A stretch of 64,000 bases of DNA from Spirochaetales bacterium (lineage in GTDB: Bacteria; Spirochaetota; Leptospiria; Leptospirales; Leptonemataceae). Numbering within the stretch: the stretch's first letter is position 1; each line of letters begins with the position of its first letter. Shown in pieces: positions 1-8,700 of the stretch. Where the stretch lies: NCBI GenBank assembly GCA_024233935.1, contig JACKOY010000001.1, positions 1 through 64,000 on the forward strand, written 5' to 3'. Under the pieces are notes generated by a model. That model searched no databases, was not told the origin of the DNA, and worked only from the letters and a program-made list of their open reading frames with translations. The position numbers and the translations under genes are program-made.

Positions 1-914
1 AAAAGTTCCGTGCCCGGGCGGTCATTCTTTCGGCGGGGGTACTGGGCTCGGTCGGTTTGCTTCTACGACTGAAGGAGCGAGGCCGTCTCACCCGGCTTTC
101 GGATCGGGTTGGGGCTTTGGTGCGCACGAACAGCGAATCTCTTGTCGGAGTAACTATTCCCCGTGGAGATGTGGACCTGTCGCGCGGAGTTGCGATCACT
201 TCGAGCGTGCATCCCGACTCGGATACGCACATTGAGCCCGTACGCTATCCGGCCGGGTCGGATGCAATGGGCACGCTGGCTACGATCATGACCGACGGCG
301 GTGGCGCTGTTCCGAGACCTCTGAAGTTTCTAATCAATATTTTCAGTCACCCGATCGCGTTCTTGAGGACACTGAGTCCATTTGGCTTTGCCAAACGCAG
401 CGTGATTCTGTTGGTCATGCAGACCCTCGACAATTCCATTCACCTGGTTCGAAAGCGGCGTCTGGCCTGGCCCTTCAAGCGAACCCTGACTTCCACGGAA
501 GGCGACGGTGAGCACCCGCCCACGTTCATTCCGGTTGCCAACGAATTTGCCCGTCGACTGGCAAAGCGGACCGGAGGTATTGCGCGCTCTTCCTACAATG
601 AGGTCCTCATGGATGTTCCCACTACGGCCCATATTCTGGGCGGCGCCTGCATGGGCGCGGATCCGGCGCAGGGCGTTATTGACCTGCAAAACCGTGTGCA
701 TGGGTACCAGAATCTCCTGGTCTGCGACGGCTCCATGATTCCGGCCAATCCGGGTGTGAACCCGAGCCTTTCGATAACGGCGCTTACCGAGAAGGCGATG
801 TCGCACATACCGCCACGCTCCAGTCGCCAGCAGTTCTTTGGCTTTGAGAAGCGATGGAAGATCGGCCCGGTGCTGGCGGGCAAGGCCGGCCGTCCGCCGC
901 GTTCTGGTCGCTAG
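1..914 (+). CDS. GMC-family oxidoreductase, C-terminal part (cut by window start)
   Basis: The reading frame is open from base 3, so the gene begins outside the window; the TTG at 57 is internal. The first visible residues (RAVILSAGVLGSVGLLLR) match the GMC substructure that follows the FAD-binding half. The C-terminal block near 620-800 contains HILGGACMGADP and NPSLSITALTEKAM, the GMC C-terminal domain with its active-site region, most like the cholesterol-oxidase branch. These enzymes are flavoproteins that oxidise alcohols or sterol-like substrates. The substrate cannot be read from this fragment. It converges on aroD with 58 bases between stops. Confidence 0.85.
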   Translation, partial: KFRARAVILSAGVLGSVGLLLRLKERGRLTRLSDRVGALVRTNSESLVGVTIPRGDVDLSRGVAITSSVHPDSDTHIEPVRYPAGSDAMGTLATIMTDGGGAVPRPLKFLINIFSHPIAFLRTLSPFGFAKRSVILLVMQTLDNSIHLVRKRRLAWPFKRTLTSTEGDGEHPPTFIPVANEFARRLAKRTGGIARSSYNEVLMDVPTTAHILGGACMGADPAQGVIDLQNRVHGYQNLLVCDGSMIPANPGVNPSLSITALTEKAMSHIPPRSSRQQFFGFEKRWKIGPVLAGKAGRPPRSGR

Positions 915-972
915 AGGTCAGATTTTCAGCTCGCGGCCCCATCTAAACGGAGTCGGGTCCGACCGATCAGCA

Positions 973-1725
973 TCAGCAGCGAGGGGCCGCCAGGTGCTGT
1001 TCGAAGTCCGCCCGATAGTCCGGAAAGAAGCGCAGCAGTTCATTGTGGATCTCGTCCACGCTGAGTTGGGCGGGGGCATTCGGCTGGTCCAGGTAACCGT
1101 AAGTCAGAGTCGACCCGAAGAGAGGCGCTATGACCCGCGAGATCATGCCCGCCGGCCCCATGGCAATGGAGACCGGAAGGGGGCCCTTGCGACTGGCGTT
1201 CCGTTCGGTCAATGCCAAAAGGCGCCGCACTTCTATGGCGCTCTCGGCCATCACCGCAAGCTTCACCATGTCCACTCCGAGTTTGGCGCCGTCGTCGAAG
1301 ACCGCCTGCATGTCCGCTTCGGGTGGTGTGCGATGAAAGTCATGGGAAGAGAGCAGGGTCCGGCAACCCACCCTTTGCGCGCACTGCACGATCGCATGTT
1401 TTTCCCGCCCGGCTTCATACTCGACGTCGATCAGATCCACAAGGTGCACCAGCCGTTCGAAGTCCGGAAGGCGAACATGAGCGAAAGGTTCCTGGTCTCG
1501 CAGAGTTCCCAGAAGCGCAAATTGGCGGCGTAGCTCAGCGTTTCCCGCCACGGTACTCAGCCACGAAAGGGCCTCCGCTCCGCCGCCGGGAAAGGCGTCC
1601 AGCCGAAACTCAATCACGCGCACGCCCCGGGTCTGCAGGGCGAGCAGGTCGGCTGGGGGGGTGGGCCGATCGACAATGGCGACGAGTCTGGGGATTTCAC
1701 CAACTCTCAGGGGACCAACTCTCAT
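973..1725 (-). CDS. aroD: 3-dehydroquinate dehydratase, type I
   Basis: Catalyses dehydration of 3-dehydroquinate to 3-dehydroshikimate in the shikimate pathway, through a Schiff base in the cytoplasm. The 250-residue length is normal for type I enzymes. Visible residues: EFRLD (39-43) and TLRDQEP (74-80) for substrate binding, His128 in LLSSHDF as general acid/base, and Lys155 in DMVKLAVM as the Schiff-base lysine. The C-terminal part has MGPAGMISRV and an alternative substrate clamp around SVDEI. It starts at ATG 1725. No other aro gene is adjacent, so its pathway role rests on family knowledge. The minus-strand terminator at 1798-1825 separates it from the upstream lipoprotein gene. Confidence 0.9.
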   Translation of the reverse strand: MRVGPLRVGEIPRLVAIVDRPTPPADLLALQTRGVRVIEFRLDAFPGGGAEALSWLSTVAGNAELRRQFALLGTLRDQEPFAHVRLPDFERLVHLVDLIDVEYEAGREKHAIVQCAQRVGCRTLLSSHDFHRTPPEADMQAVFDDGAKLGVDMVKLAVMAESAIEVRRLLALTERNASRKGPLPVSIAMGPAGMISRVIAPLFGSTLTYGYLDQPNAPAQLSVDEIHNELLRFFPDYRADFEQHLAAPRC

Positions 1726-1797
1726 GGCATGGGATCGCTGAAGACGGCTTTTTCGTGCATGCGTTCTTGCCGCTGGCTCTGGCCAGGCGCTGCAAAC

Positions 1798-1825
1798 AAA
1801 AAAGGGACGGCTCTTCAGCCGTCCC
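1798..1825 (-). terminator. Rho-independent terminator of the Loa22-like gene
   Basis: A perfect 9-bp stem (GGGACGGCT at 1804-1812 and AGCCGTCCC at 1817-1825) closes a 4-base loop. On the minus strand it is followed by six or more T. It lies 26 bases past the stop of the OmpA-like lipoprotein gene and is the cleanest intrinsic terminator in the window. Confidence 0.92.
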
Positions 1826-1851
1826 CTTCCGAAACAATCGTGCGTTTTGTG

Positions 1852-2394
1852 TTACTGCGCGGGGCGAGCAACAATCTGGAAAGTCACACGACGCTGAGCC
1901 TGTCCGTCGCGGGGTGCGCCCGGGAGCGGTTCAGTGTCAGCCACGCCTTTTACAGTCATGCGGTTAGCCGGAACGCCTGCAGTAACGAGCGCGTTGTAAA
2001 CGCTGCGGGCGCGCTGCTCTGAATAGAACATGTTTCCGCGGCGTCCGTCACCGGGTGCCGTGCGGGGGCCAATGTTACAGGTGTGGCCGGTTACTTGAAG
2101 AACATAGCCGTCGCCGACTTGATCCAGAGCTTGCTGGATTTTGTCTTTGTTCTCGCTGGCCCAGGTGGTGAAGTCCCCGGATACGCCAGTTGCTTTGTAT
2201 GCCCATCCCTGTCCGTTCGGTGAGTAGGACAGGACTGAGAGGGCCCGGTTTGCCAGAGCCACGGGATCGTTCAGATCACGGGTAGCGGCGCCGCCTTCTC
2301 TTTCAGCAGAGCCAGAACAGGCAGCGAAGACCAGCCCAAGCGTTGCCACTGCTGCGAGTGTAACGCCTTTCCATTTTAGTACGCGATACTTCAT
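1852..2394 (-). CDS. OmpA-domain lipoprotein, Loa22-like
   Basis: A 180-residue exported lipoprotein: basic start, hydrophobic stretch and lipobox VFAAC with Cys26 as the lipidation site. The rest is an OmpA-like peptidoglycan-binding domain with TGHTC, NMFYSEQRARSVYNAL and a QRRVTF end. Its spacing and wording closely match Leptospira Loa22 as I remember it, including TPGDF/SGDF and GNIFYSELRA-type segments. Such proteins anchor the outer membrane to peptidoglycan; Loa22 is also surface-exposed and linked to virulence. Oddity: the Asp normally in TGHTD, which contacts diaminopimelate, is Cys here, while the conserved Arg of the helix is kept. A strong ribosome site (AGAGGAG) precedes ATG 2394. 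Confidence 0.88.
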   Translation of the reverse strand: MKYRVLKWKGVTLAAVATLGLVFAACSGSAEREGGAATRDLNDPVALANRALSVLSYSPNGQGWAYKATGVSGDFTTWASENKDKIQQALDQVGDGYVLQVTGHTCNIGPRTAPGDGRRGNMFYSEQRARSVYNALVTAGVPANRMTVKGVADTEPLPGAPRDGQAQRRVTFQIVARPAQ

Positions 2395-2608
2395 TATAGA
2401 TTACTCCTCTTGTTTCGTTTACGGTTGTGTGGTTGCGATGGCGCACCCCGCAGGTCGGCCGGGGGATTGCCTTATCCTGGTCACAGAAAAAGACTGACCG
2501 GGAATTCTCAAACCATTTTTTTCGACATAAACGGACGCGGCTGTCTGAATCGGGTCCCGATAAACAGGCCGCAGGGCAGGGAGACATAGTATTCAATCCG
2601 GGGACATT

Positions 2609-3526
2609 GTGGAGTTTCAAGTTGGGCTTTCGGACGAAGGGCAGCGACTCGATGCGTGGCTTGCGACGCAATTTGGTCCCGACGCCAGCCGAACCGCGGT
2701 GCAACGCTGGATAAAAACGGGTGATCTTCAGGGGCCGGGCGGGCCGCTTAGAAACAATCGCCGCGTTCGGAGTGGCGAACGCTACCGCCTGCAGGTGCCC
2801 GCACCTTCGCTGTCCATTCTGCATCCGGTCGACCTGACACTGGATGTCATTTATGAGGACGCCGATCTGGCGATCGTAAGGAAGCCCGCTGGCATTGCAA
2901 CGCACCCCGGCCCCGGAGACCCCAAAACAAGCCTGGTCAACGGTCTGCTACACCGGTGGCCGGTTCTGCAGGACGGCGACGATCTTCGGCCCGGAATCGT
3001 GCACCGGCTCGATCGGGATACCGAGGGGCTGCTCCTTGTGGCTTTGAACGAGCGAACGCGCCGGGATTTGTCGGCTCTTTTCGAGAAGCGCCAGGTGCAC
3101 AAGCAATACCTGGCCTGGCTTTTGGGGGCCCCCCCCGCGGAACAAGGACTCGTGCGGGCCAGCATCGGGCGGCATCCCATCCATCGGACCCGCATGGTCA
3201 TTGATGCGAATGGGCGGGCGGCCCTGACCGGATTCCGGGTGGAAACGACAATCACCTCCGCCCGCGGACGCAAATTTGCGCGGGTGCGTCTGGACCTGCA
3301 CACCGGTCGCACCCATCAGATCCGCGTGCACATGAATCACCTGCGTGCGCCGGTCGTGGGGGATGTGCTGTATTCCCGCCCCGGACTGGAATTGCGTGGT
3401 TTCGGCCTGCTGCTTTTTGCCTGCCGTCTGGCTTTTGAGCACCCGCGAACCGGAAAGGCGATGGAATTCGAACTGCCGGCACCCCCACGATTTCAGGAAT
3501 TTGAAGAGGCGGCCCCTGGCCTGTAG
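2609..3526 (+). CDS. RluA-family 23S rRNA/tRNA pseudouridine synthase
   Basis: Converts specific uridines in structured RNA to pseudouridine. The N-terminal 60 residues form an S4-type RNA-binding domain (RLDAWLATQF, TAVQRWIKTGDL). The catalytic domain follows with motif II HRLDRDTEGLL (132-142), Asp135 being the catalytic aspartate, and motif III GRTHQIRVHM near residue 235. At 305 residues it fits the RluD/RluC size. GTG 2609 is chosen because GGGGA sits about 6 bases upstream and the S4 domain begins at once. Which uridine it modifies cannot be told. It converges on the SDR gene, with a G+C hairpin between them. Confidence 0.88.
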   Translation: MEFQVGLSDEGQRLDAWLATQFGPDASRTAVQRWIKTGDLQGPGGPLRNNRRVRSGERYRLQVPAPSLSILHPVDLTLDVIYEDADLAIVRKPAGIATHPGPGDPKTSLVNGLLHRWPVLQDGDDLRPGIVHRLDRDTEGLLLVALNERTRRDLSALFEKRQVHKQYLAWLLGAPPAEQGLVRASIGRHPIHRTRMVIDANGRAALTGFRVETTITSARGRKFARVRLDLHTGRTHQIRVHMNHLRAPVVGDVLYSRPGLELRGFGLLLFACRLAFEHPRTGKAMEFELPAPPRFQEFEEAAPGL

Positions 3527-3530
3527 CGCG

Positions 3531-3549
3531 GGCCCCGCCCGGCGGGGCC
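3531..3549. terminator. G+C-rich hairpin between convergent genes
   Basis: Perfect 9-bp inverted repeat GGCCCCGCC / GGCGGGGCC around one central C, filling most of the 24-base gap between two convergent stops (3526 and 3551). There is no T-tract. I read it as a possible bidirectional transcription barrier, or an mRNA 3' end stabiliser. Confidence 0.5.
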
Positions 3550-3550
3550 T

Positions 3551-4426
3551 CTATAGGTCCGGCCGGGACTCGGTTTCGTCCTGGGTCGCGCGCCTGGGCC
3601 GGAATTTCTCGACCAATTCTCCAAAGCTCTGCTTGAGGGACTCCCCTCCGTCGACGGCGATGCTGGCTCCGGTAATGAAATCCGCCGCCGGGCTGGCCAA
3701 AAAGAGCACAGAACCTACGATGTCTTCCGGGCCCGGAAAGCGCCCCAGCGGCACCCGCTTCTGAATTAGATCAATCACATCTTCGTTCAGCCAGAGTCGT
3801 TCGAAGCTCCCTTTCGTAAACACCGGGCCCGGGCTCACGTCGTTAATCCGGATGCCGTGGCGCCCCCATTCGCTGCCAAGCGTTCGGCCCAGGTTGATGA
3901 TGCCTGCTTTGGCGGCCCCCGAGGGCGCCATGTATGGGGAGCCGGTCCAGCCGGTCGTGCTGGCCATATTGATGACCCGCCCGGCGTAACCCGTCCGAAT
4001 CCAGCGCCGGCAGACTTCCCGCGTCACGTAATACGTACCGCTCAGAACCGTGTCGATGATTGCCTTCCAGCGCACGGGTGTCAGGGCCTCCGTAGGCCGC
4101 AGGCTGTTCGCTCCAGCATTGTTCACGAGCACGTGAACTTCACCTGCCGCGAAAGCGCCCGCGACCATTTGCTGCACTTGTTTGGGATCGGCAATGTCGC
4201 ACTGCAGACAGGTGACTTGAATTCCGTAGTCGCCCAGCAATTCATCTCTCGCACTTTCCAGCCGGTCCAGCTTGCGCGCCGCCAGAACGAGGTTCGCTCC
4301 GAGTTGCGCGAAGCCATCCGCCACCAATCTTCCGATGCCAGAGCCGCCGCCAGTGATCAGTACGCGTTTCTCGCGAAATAAATCCTTCTGATACACCGCC
4401 CGTGCGTCGAAACGATCCGCCTTCAT
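3551..4426 (-). CDS. SDR-family oxidoreductase, 2,4-dienoyl-CoA-reductase-like
   Basis: A 291-residue Rossmann-fold reductase. TGGGSGIG (25-32) binds the NAD(P) cofactor and NNAG (102-105) supports the fold. The usual YxxxK catalytic pair is SGAAK (169-173), so the Tyr is Ser. The surrounding wording (PSGAAKAG, SEWGRHGIRINDVSPGP, TKGSF) matches the 2,4-dienoyl-CoA reductase group, which lacks the normal Tyr and removes double bases' conjugation in unsaturated fatty acyl-CoA breakdown. Substrate is inferred from this likeness only. Start ATG 4426 gives a typical N-terminus with AGGTG just before; the frame is open to 4492. A generic SDR remains the alternative. Confidence 0.72.
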   Translation of the reverse strand: MKADRFDARAVYQKDLFREKRVLITGGGSGIGRLVADGFAQLGANLVLAARKLDRLESARDELLGDYGIQVTCLQCDIADPKQVQQMVAGAFAAGEVHVLVNNAGANSLRPTEALTPVRWKAIIDTVLSGTYYVTREVCRRWIRTGYAGRVINMASTTGWTGSPYMAPSGAAKAGIINLGRTLGSEWGRHGIRINDVSPGPVFTKGSFERLWLNEDVIDLIQKRVPLGRFPGPEDIVGSVLFLASPAADFITGASIAVDGGESLKQSFGELVEKFRPRRATQDETESRPDL

Positions 4427-4589
4427 CACCTGCCGCTCCACCGGCGGGGGTATTTTTAACCGGCCCGCCTTTTCCCCGATTCCGCCCGCCAATCAGGCGG
4501 TCCCTATCGGTCGGAGCCAGATCATCGCACCGTGAATGCGCGGTCCAACACATGTACTTCCCGGCGGCCCGGAACCGGGGGGCCCGACC

Positions 4590-4607
4590 TGTTGCGTAAT
4601 TGCAACA
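4590..4607. repeat. Short inverted repeat, possible operator
   Basis: TGTTGC (4590-4595) and GCAACA (4602-4607) around GTAATT. Two flanking mismatches allow outward extension to 7 of 9 pairs. It lies 163 bases before lpxC. An operator or weak hairpin is possible; chance is also possible. Confidence 0.3.
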
Positions 4608-4677
4608 CCTGTGGTCTCAAGGCCACGCTTTCCAGTTGCTGCCCCGGCCAAACGCCGGCGGTGGGCATCTCCGGCCC

Positions 4678-4716
4678 GCGTACCCGCGTTCTGTCAAAGG
4701 TTTTTGGCGGGTACGC
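4678..4716 (+). promoter_or_regulatory. 10-bp inverted repeat in the lpxC upstream region
   Basis: GCGTACCCGC (4678-4687) and GCGGGTACGC (4707-4716) are perfect complements around a 19-base spacer containing TCAAAGG. The downstream arm ends 54 bases before the lpxC ATG. It could be a leader hairpin or a dimeric-repressor site; no T-tract follows, so it is not a simple terminator. Confidence 0.5.
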
Positions 4717-4770
4717 TTCTTGCTCTACCCTGTGGGAAGGGCGAGTTTGGCCCTACGGAGCTGTGAACTC

Positions 4771-5679
4771 ATGACACAGATCAGCAAGCGAAAGACAGTC
4801 GCTCAAATTGCAACCCTGCGCGGGCAGGGTATCCATTCCGGGGAGCAGGTGACTCTCCGGATCAGGCCCGCTGCATGTGGGACCGGTCTTGTCTTCATCT
4901 CGGAAAAGCATCGGAGCCAGGTTGCGGTCAGTCCCTTCCATGTTGTGGGTACGACCAACGCCGTGACCCTGGGGAATCGAGAGTGGCACGTGCAAACCGT
5001 CGAGCACCTTCTGGCCGCTCTCGCGGCAGCGGGTATCTCGGACGCTCTGCTGGAAGTGGATGCCCCCGAGATTCCCATCATGGATGGTTCCTCGGAGCCT
5101 TTTTACCAGGCCGTCCAGGATGCCGGTATCGTTGAATACGAAGAGCAACTGGAGCCGATACGCCTGCACACGCCGGTCTGGGTCGTAGATGGCGAAAAGT
5201 ACCTGGTCGCGCTGCCCGACGATCAGCTTCGTGTGACCTACAGCATTGATTTTAACCACCCGCTCCTGAAGGGACAGACCATTTCAATGGACCTTGGCGG
5301 CGATCGCCTGGCCCGGGAGATCCTTCCGGCGCGGACCTTTGGCTTCTTGAAGGATGTCGAAGCCATGAAGGCCAAAGGGCTCATCAAGGGCGGCTCTATC
5401 GAGAACGCTATCGTTCTTACCGATGACGGTTACCTCAACGAGAGTCTGCGTTTCGAACAGGAGTGTGTGCGCCATAAGGTGCTCGACCTGATTGGCGACC
5501 TCTACCTTCTGGGCCGGCCGCTGATCGCGCACTTGATCGCTTCCCGAGCGGGTCACGCTCTTGATGTAGCGCTGGGCAGAAAGATCTACACCCAGGTCGC
5601 CATGAACGAACTGCAACAGCGCAAGGAAACTCGGTTTGCAGGCGGACCTCTCCGGGCTTCAGAAGGCCAGGTTCGGTAG
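4771..5679 (+). CDS. lpxC: UDP-3-O-acyl-N-acetylglucosamine deacetylase
   Basis: Zn-dependent deacetylase, the first committed step of lipid A synthesis in the cytoplasm. The 302-residue product shows all expected residues: Glu78 and His79 in QTVEHLLAAL, His235 and Asp239 in RHKVLDLIGD (with His79 the zinc ligands), His262 in SRAGHALD, and the substrate-loop segment PEIPIMDGSS (99-108). ATG 4771 fits the family start and has GGAG 10 bases upstream; the open frame runs back to 4600 without coding look. It implies an LPS-containing outer membrane, as in Leptospira but not in Treponema or Borrelia. Confidence 0.95.
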   Translation: MTQISKRKTVAQIATLRGQGIHSGEQVTLRIRPAACGTGLVFISEKHRSQVAVSPFHVVGTTNAVTLGNREWHVQTVEHLLAALAAAGISDALLEVDAPEIPIMDGSSEPFYQAVQDAGIVEYEEQLEPIRLHTPVWVVDGEKYLVALPDDQLRVTYSIDFNHPLLKGQTISMDLGGDRLAREILPARTFGFLKDVEAMKAKGLIKGGSIENAIVLTDDGYLNESLRFEQECVRHKVLDLIGDLYLLGRPLIAHLIASRAGHALDVALGRKIYTQVAMNELQQRKETRFAGGPLRASEGQVR

Positions 5680-5693
5680 CTTCTAAATTAATA

Positions 5694-5723
5694 TTGACAC
5701 CCCCCCTCTGCCGACCTTATAAC
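5694..5723 (+). promoter_or_regulatory. Sigma70-type promoter of the large PP2C gene
   Basis: TTGACA at 5694-5699 and TATAAC at 5718-5723 with an 18-base spacer (17 to TTATAA). The predicted start of transcription near 5730 leaves a short leader before ATG 5748. This is the best consensus promoter I see in the window. Confidence 0.75.
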
Positions 5724-5747
5724 CGGTAGGCACTCGCCGGGGCAGCA

Positions 5748-8700
5748 ATGCTCGTGGGCATGTGGCGGGGGGGTCCGTTGGAAAGCCTGAGTTTATATCT
5801 CCAGAGTCACCATATCTACTTCAACTTCTTCTCGTTTGCAAACCTGCTTTCGGTGGTGTTCACCTTTCTGGTGGGCCTGTTCTTGCTTACTCTGCCCAAT
5901 CGGTCAAAGAGCACTAACCACCTGGGCCTTGTGTTTATGTGGATGGCGCCCTTTGGGGTGGCCTACGTATTTGCGCATTCCTACTATGGCCCGGCCGCCG
6001 CTTTCCATCGCTGGGTAACTGTCGGTCTTATCCTGTTTCCGCTGATTCACATGGCGCAGTGGTGCTTCAAGTATCCCGAGAACACCTACCCGATTTTCTC
6101 ACGTGTTTTTCTCGTCGTTCAATATGTACTCGCGATCGCTGCCTTCGGGTACTTCGCGCACCTCAGTTTGCTGCCCGAGACCGGCTACAAATTCAACTTC
6201 GCCGGTCAGCATTGGGACTTTGATCTCGATTCATTCAGTGCGGACTTTGGAAAGATCATCATCCTGTACATGGTAATGATCCTCATCGTGGGCGCCTGGA
6301 AAGTCACGGTTACCAAAGGGCCCGAGCGCTGGACCGTTTTCTGGATAACGTTCACGATGCTCCTGGCCACACTTCCGCCGGCTGTGTTCAACGTGCTTTC
6401 CAGAGAAGGACGGATCTCACGCGGAACCTTCGCGACCGTCTTCGTACTTTTCACGGTCGTTGGCTACTTCGTCATGGTGGTCTTCTATATAAACCGGACA
6501 AAAGACCGCACGTCCTTCATGGCAAAGATCGTCGGTATTTCTCTCGTAACGTTCCTGGTCATGATGCAGATGATCAGCCTCGTTACTCTGCGCGAGCGAG
6601 AAGCCGAATACGATCAATTACATGTGATCCATACACAGCGTGCTCTCGAAGGCGGCGAACGGCACGGGGATACGCAGTACATAGTTCGATACTCGGTCCA
6701 GAATGGAACAATCGAGCGTCTGTATGAACGCGAACACTACAACGTTGCCTTTGAAGCCCACAAAGGTGAACTGGCAAACACTGCCGTTTACGAAGACATC
6801 CGGGCCATGGATGAGATCGGCTTTCGCGAAAATCTGGAGGCATACCTGGCGGCCCTCGATCGTCCCTATTTTCGGGGCTACGAAAACGCGATCCAGGCTA
6901 TTCTGGCTGAGTCCGACCTTCAGGATTTCGATCTAAAGGACCTTGTGCTTGAGAAGTTGCCCGAGCTCGACACGGAGGCGCGCGTTCGCTACATCAAGCT
7001 CGAAGAAATGTCGAATGCCGATTTTCGAACGGAACTGGACGAGTACCTGCGCAAGACCAAAGACGATGCGCGGTTCGCTCCATTCTGGAGCGCGATTGTC
7101 GAGCATGTTCAGCGCGATGAGGTTACCCAGGGCGCTCAGCTCAAGCAGGATGTGCTACGCTTTGTGCTCTCGTTTAAGCCCCAGTACGAGCGTCACTTTC
7201 GAAAACTCGCCAATGAGGTTGAAGTCGCATCGGTCGATGACAACCCGGCGCGTCACTTCACGGCTTTCACGCAATACAATCGAGATGAACAGGCCGTATA
7301 CGAGATTGGCTACTCGTACGAGAACTATCGCCAGCAGATACACTCTTCGGCCTTCCAGCAGAAGCTGATCCTGCTGGTGGTGCTCGCGGTGTTGTTGGTC
7401 GTGTTCCCGCTGTTCTTCCGGGGTAGCCTTGTAAGTCCTCTGAATCTCCTCTTGCGCGGGGTCCGCAAGGTAAACGATGGCGATCTCTCGGTGGCCGTGC
7501 CCGTCAAGGTCCAGGACGAAATTGGGTTTCTCGCGGGCTCCTTCAACTCGATGGTCGTTTCAATTCGAGAGGCGCAGGTCAAACTGCAGGATTACGCCAA
7601 CAACCTTGAGGAAAAGGTCAAGGAGCGAACGGCGGAACTGAATAAGACTCTTGAGCGCGTTAACGCCCTCAAGACCCAGCAGGATGGCGACTACTTCCTG
7701 ACTTCTCTGCTGCAGAAGCCGCTGAACTACAACGCGAACAAATCAAAATATTGCAACGTGGACTTTTACCTGGAGCAAAAGAAGAAATTCGAATTCCGAA
7801 ATCGCCATGCCGACCTCGGGGGGGACCTGTGTGTAGCCGGTAACCTGAGGCTGGGAACGGAAGACGACTATCGCCGCTATGTCGTTGCCTGCAACGGGGA
7901 CGCGATGGGAAAATCCATGCAGGGTGCCGGTGGCTCCCTTGTAATGGGCGTTGTCATGAACTCCATCATGGCCCGCTCGGCGAAAAACAACCGTATCCTG
8001 AACAGCACACCGGAGCAATGGCTCACGGAAGTCTACGAGGAACTGCACGGAGTTTTTCTCGCCTTTAACGGGTCCATGGTCATCTCCGCAGTGCTGGCCG
8101 TAATTGATGAAGAAAGCGGCGACATGTGGTACTTCAACGCCGAGCACCCTTTTACCGTGCTCTACCGCAACGGTAAGGCCTCATTCATCGAGGAAGAATT
8201 GCAACTGCGCAAGCTGGGCCTGGAGTCGGAGATCCCGTTCAAAGTGCACTACTTTAAGCTCGAACCCGGGGATGTTATCTTCATGGGTTCGGATGGTCGG
8301 GACGACCTCGATACGACTCCGGATGCTCCCGTTCGCACCATAAACGAGGATGAGTACCTCTTCTTGAGGCGCGTTGAGGAGGCCGATGGTCAGATTGACC
8401 GTCTCTCGGAGGGTTTGAAAAGTTTCGGTGTAATTACGGACGACCTTTCTCTGTTGCGCGTGGGCTTTCAGGAGAAGGCCGCTCCAAGGTCTGAGACCTC
8501 GGAACCCACACGGGAGGAGCGCATCGTCATCGACATAGACGTACATGACGAAGGCCTGCCGGCAGGGCAGAAAGCTGAGAATTTTGACGAGCTTTTTGAG
8601 AAAGGCCGAGAGCTGGCTCGTTTGGGACGCCACGATGAAGCGCTGGATTACCTGCGCGAGGCCTATTCTCTGAACAAAGATGTGCCGGCCTTAAATAAGA

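Larger units (their letters stand above)
4427..4770. other. Divergent intergenic region upstream of lpxC
   Basis: About 344 bases between the divergent SDR and lpxC starts. I see no convincing gene. It holds two inverted repeats, at 4590-4607 and 4678-4716, described separately. No strong -35/-10 pair stands out. Confidence 0.5.

Noticed and set aside
838..2022. Long plus-strand open frames antisense to aroD
   Set aside because: They mirror aroD codon structure and show no family pattern.
4600..4770. Upstream extension of lpxC
   Set aside because: The residues are unlike LpxC, and ATG 4771 gives the standard start with a ribosome site.
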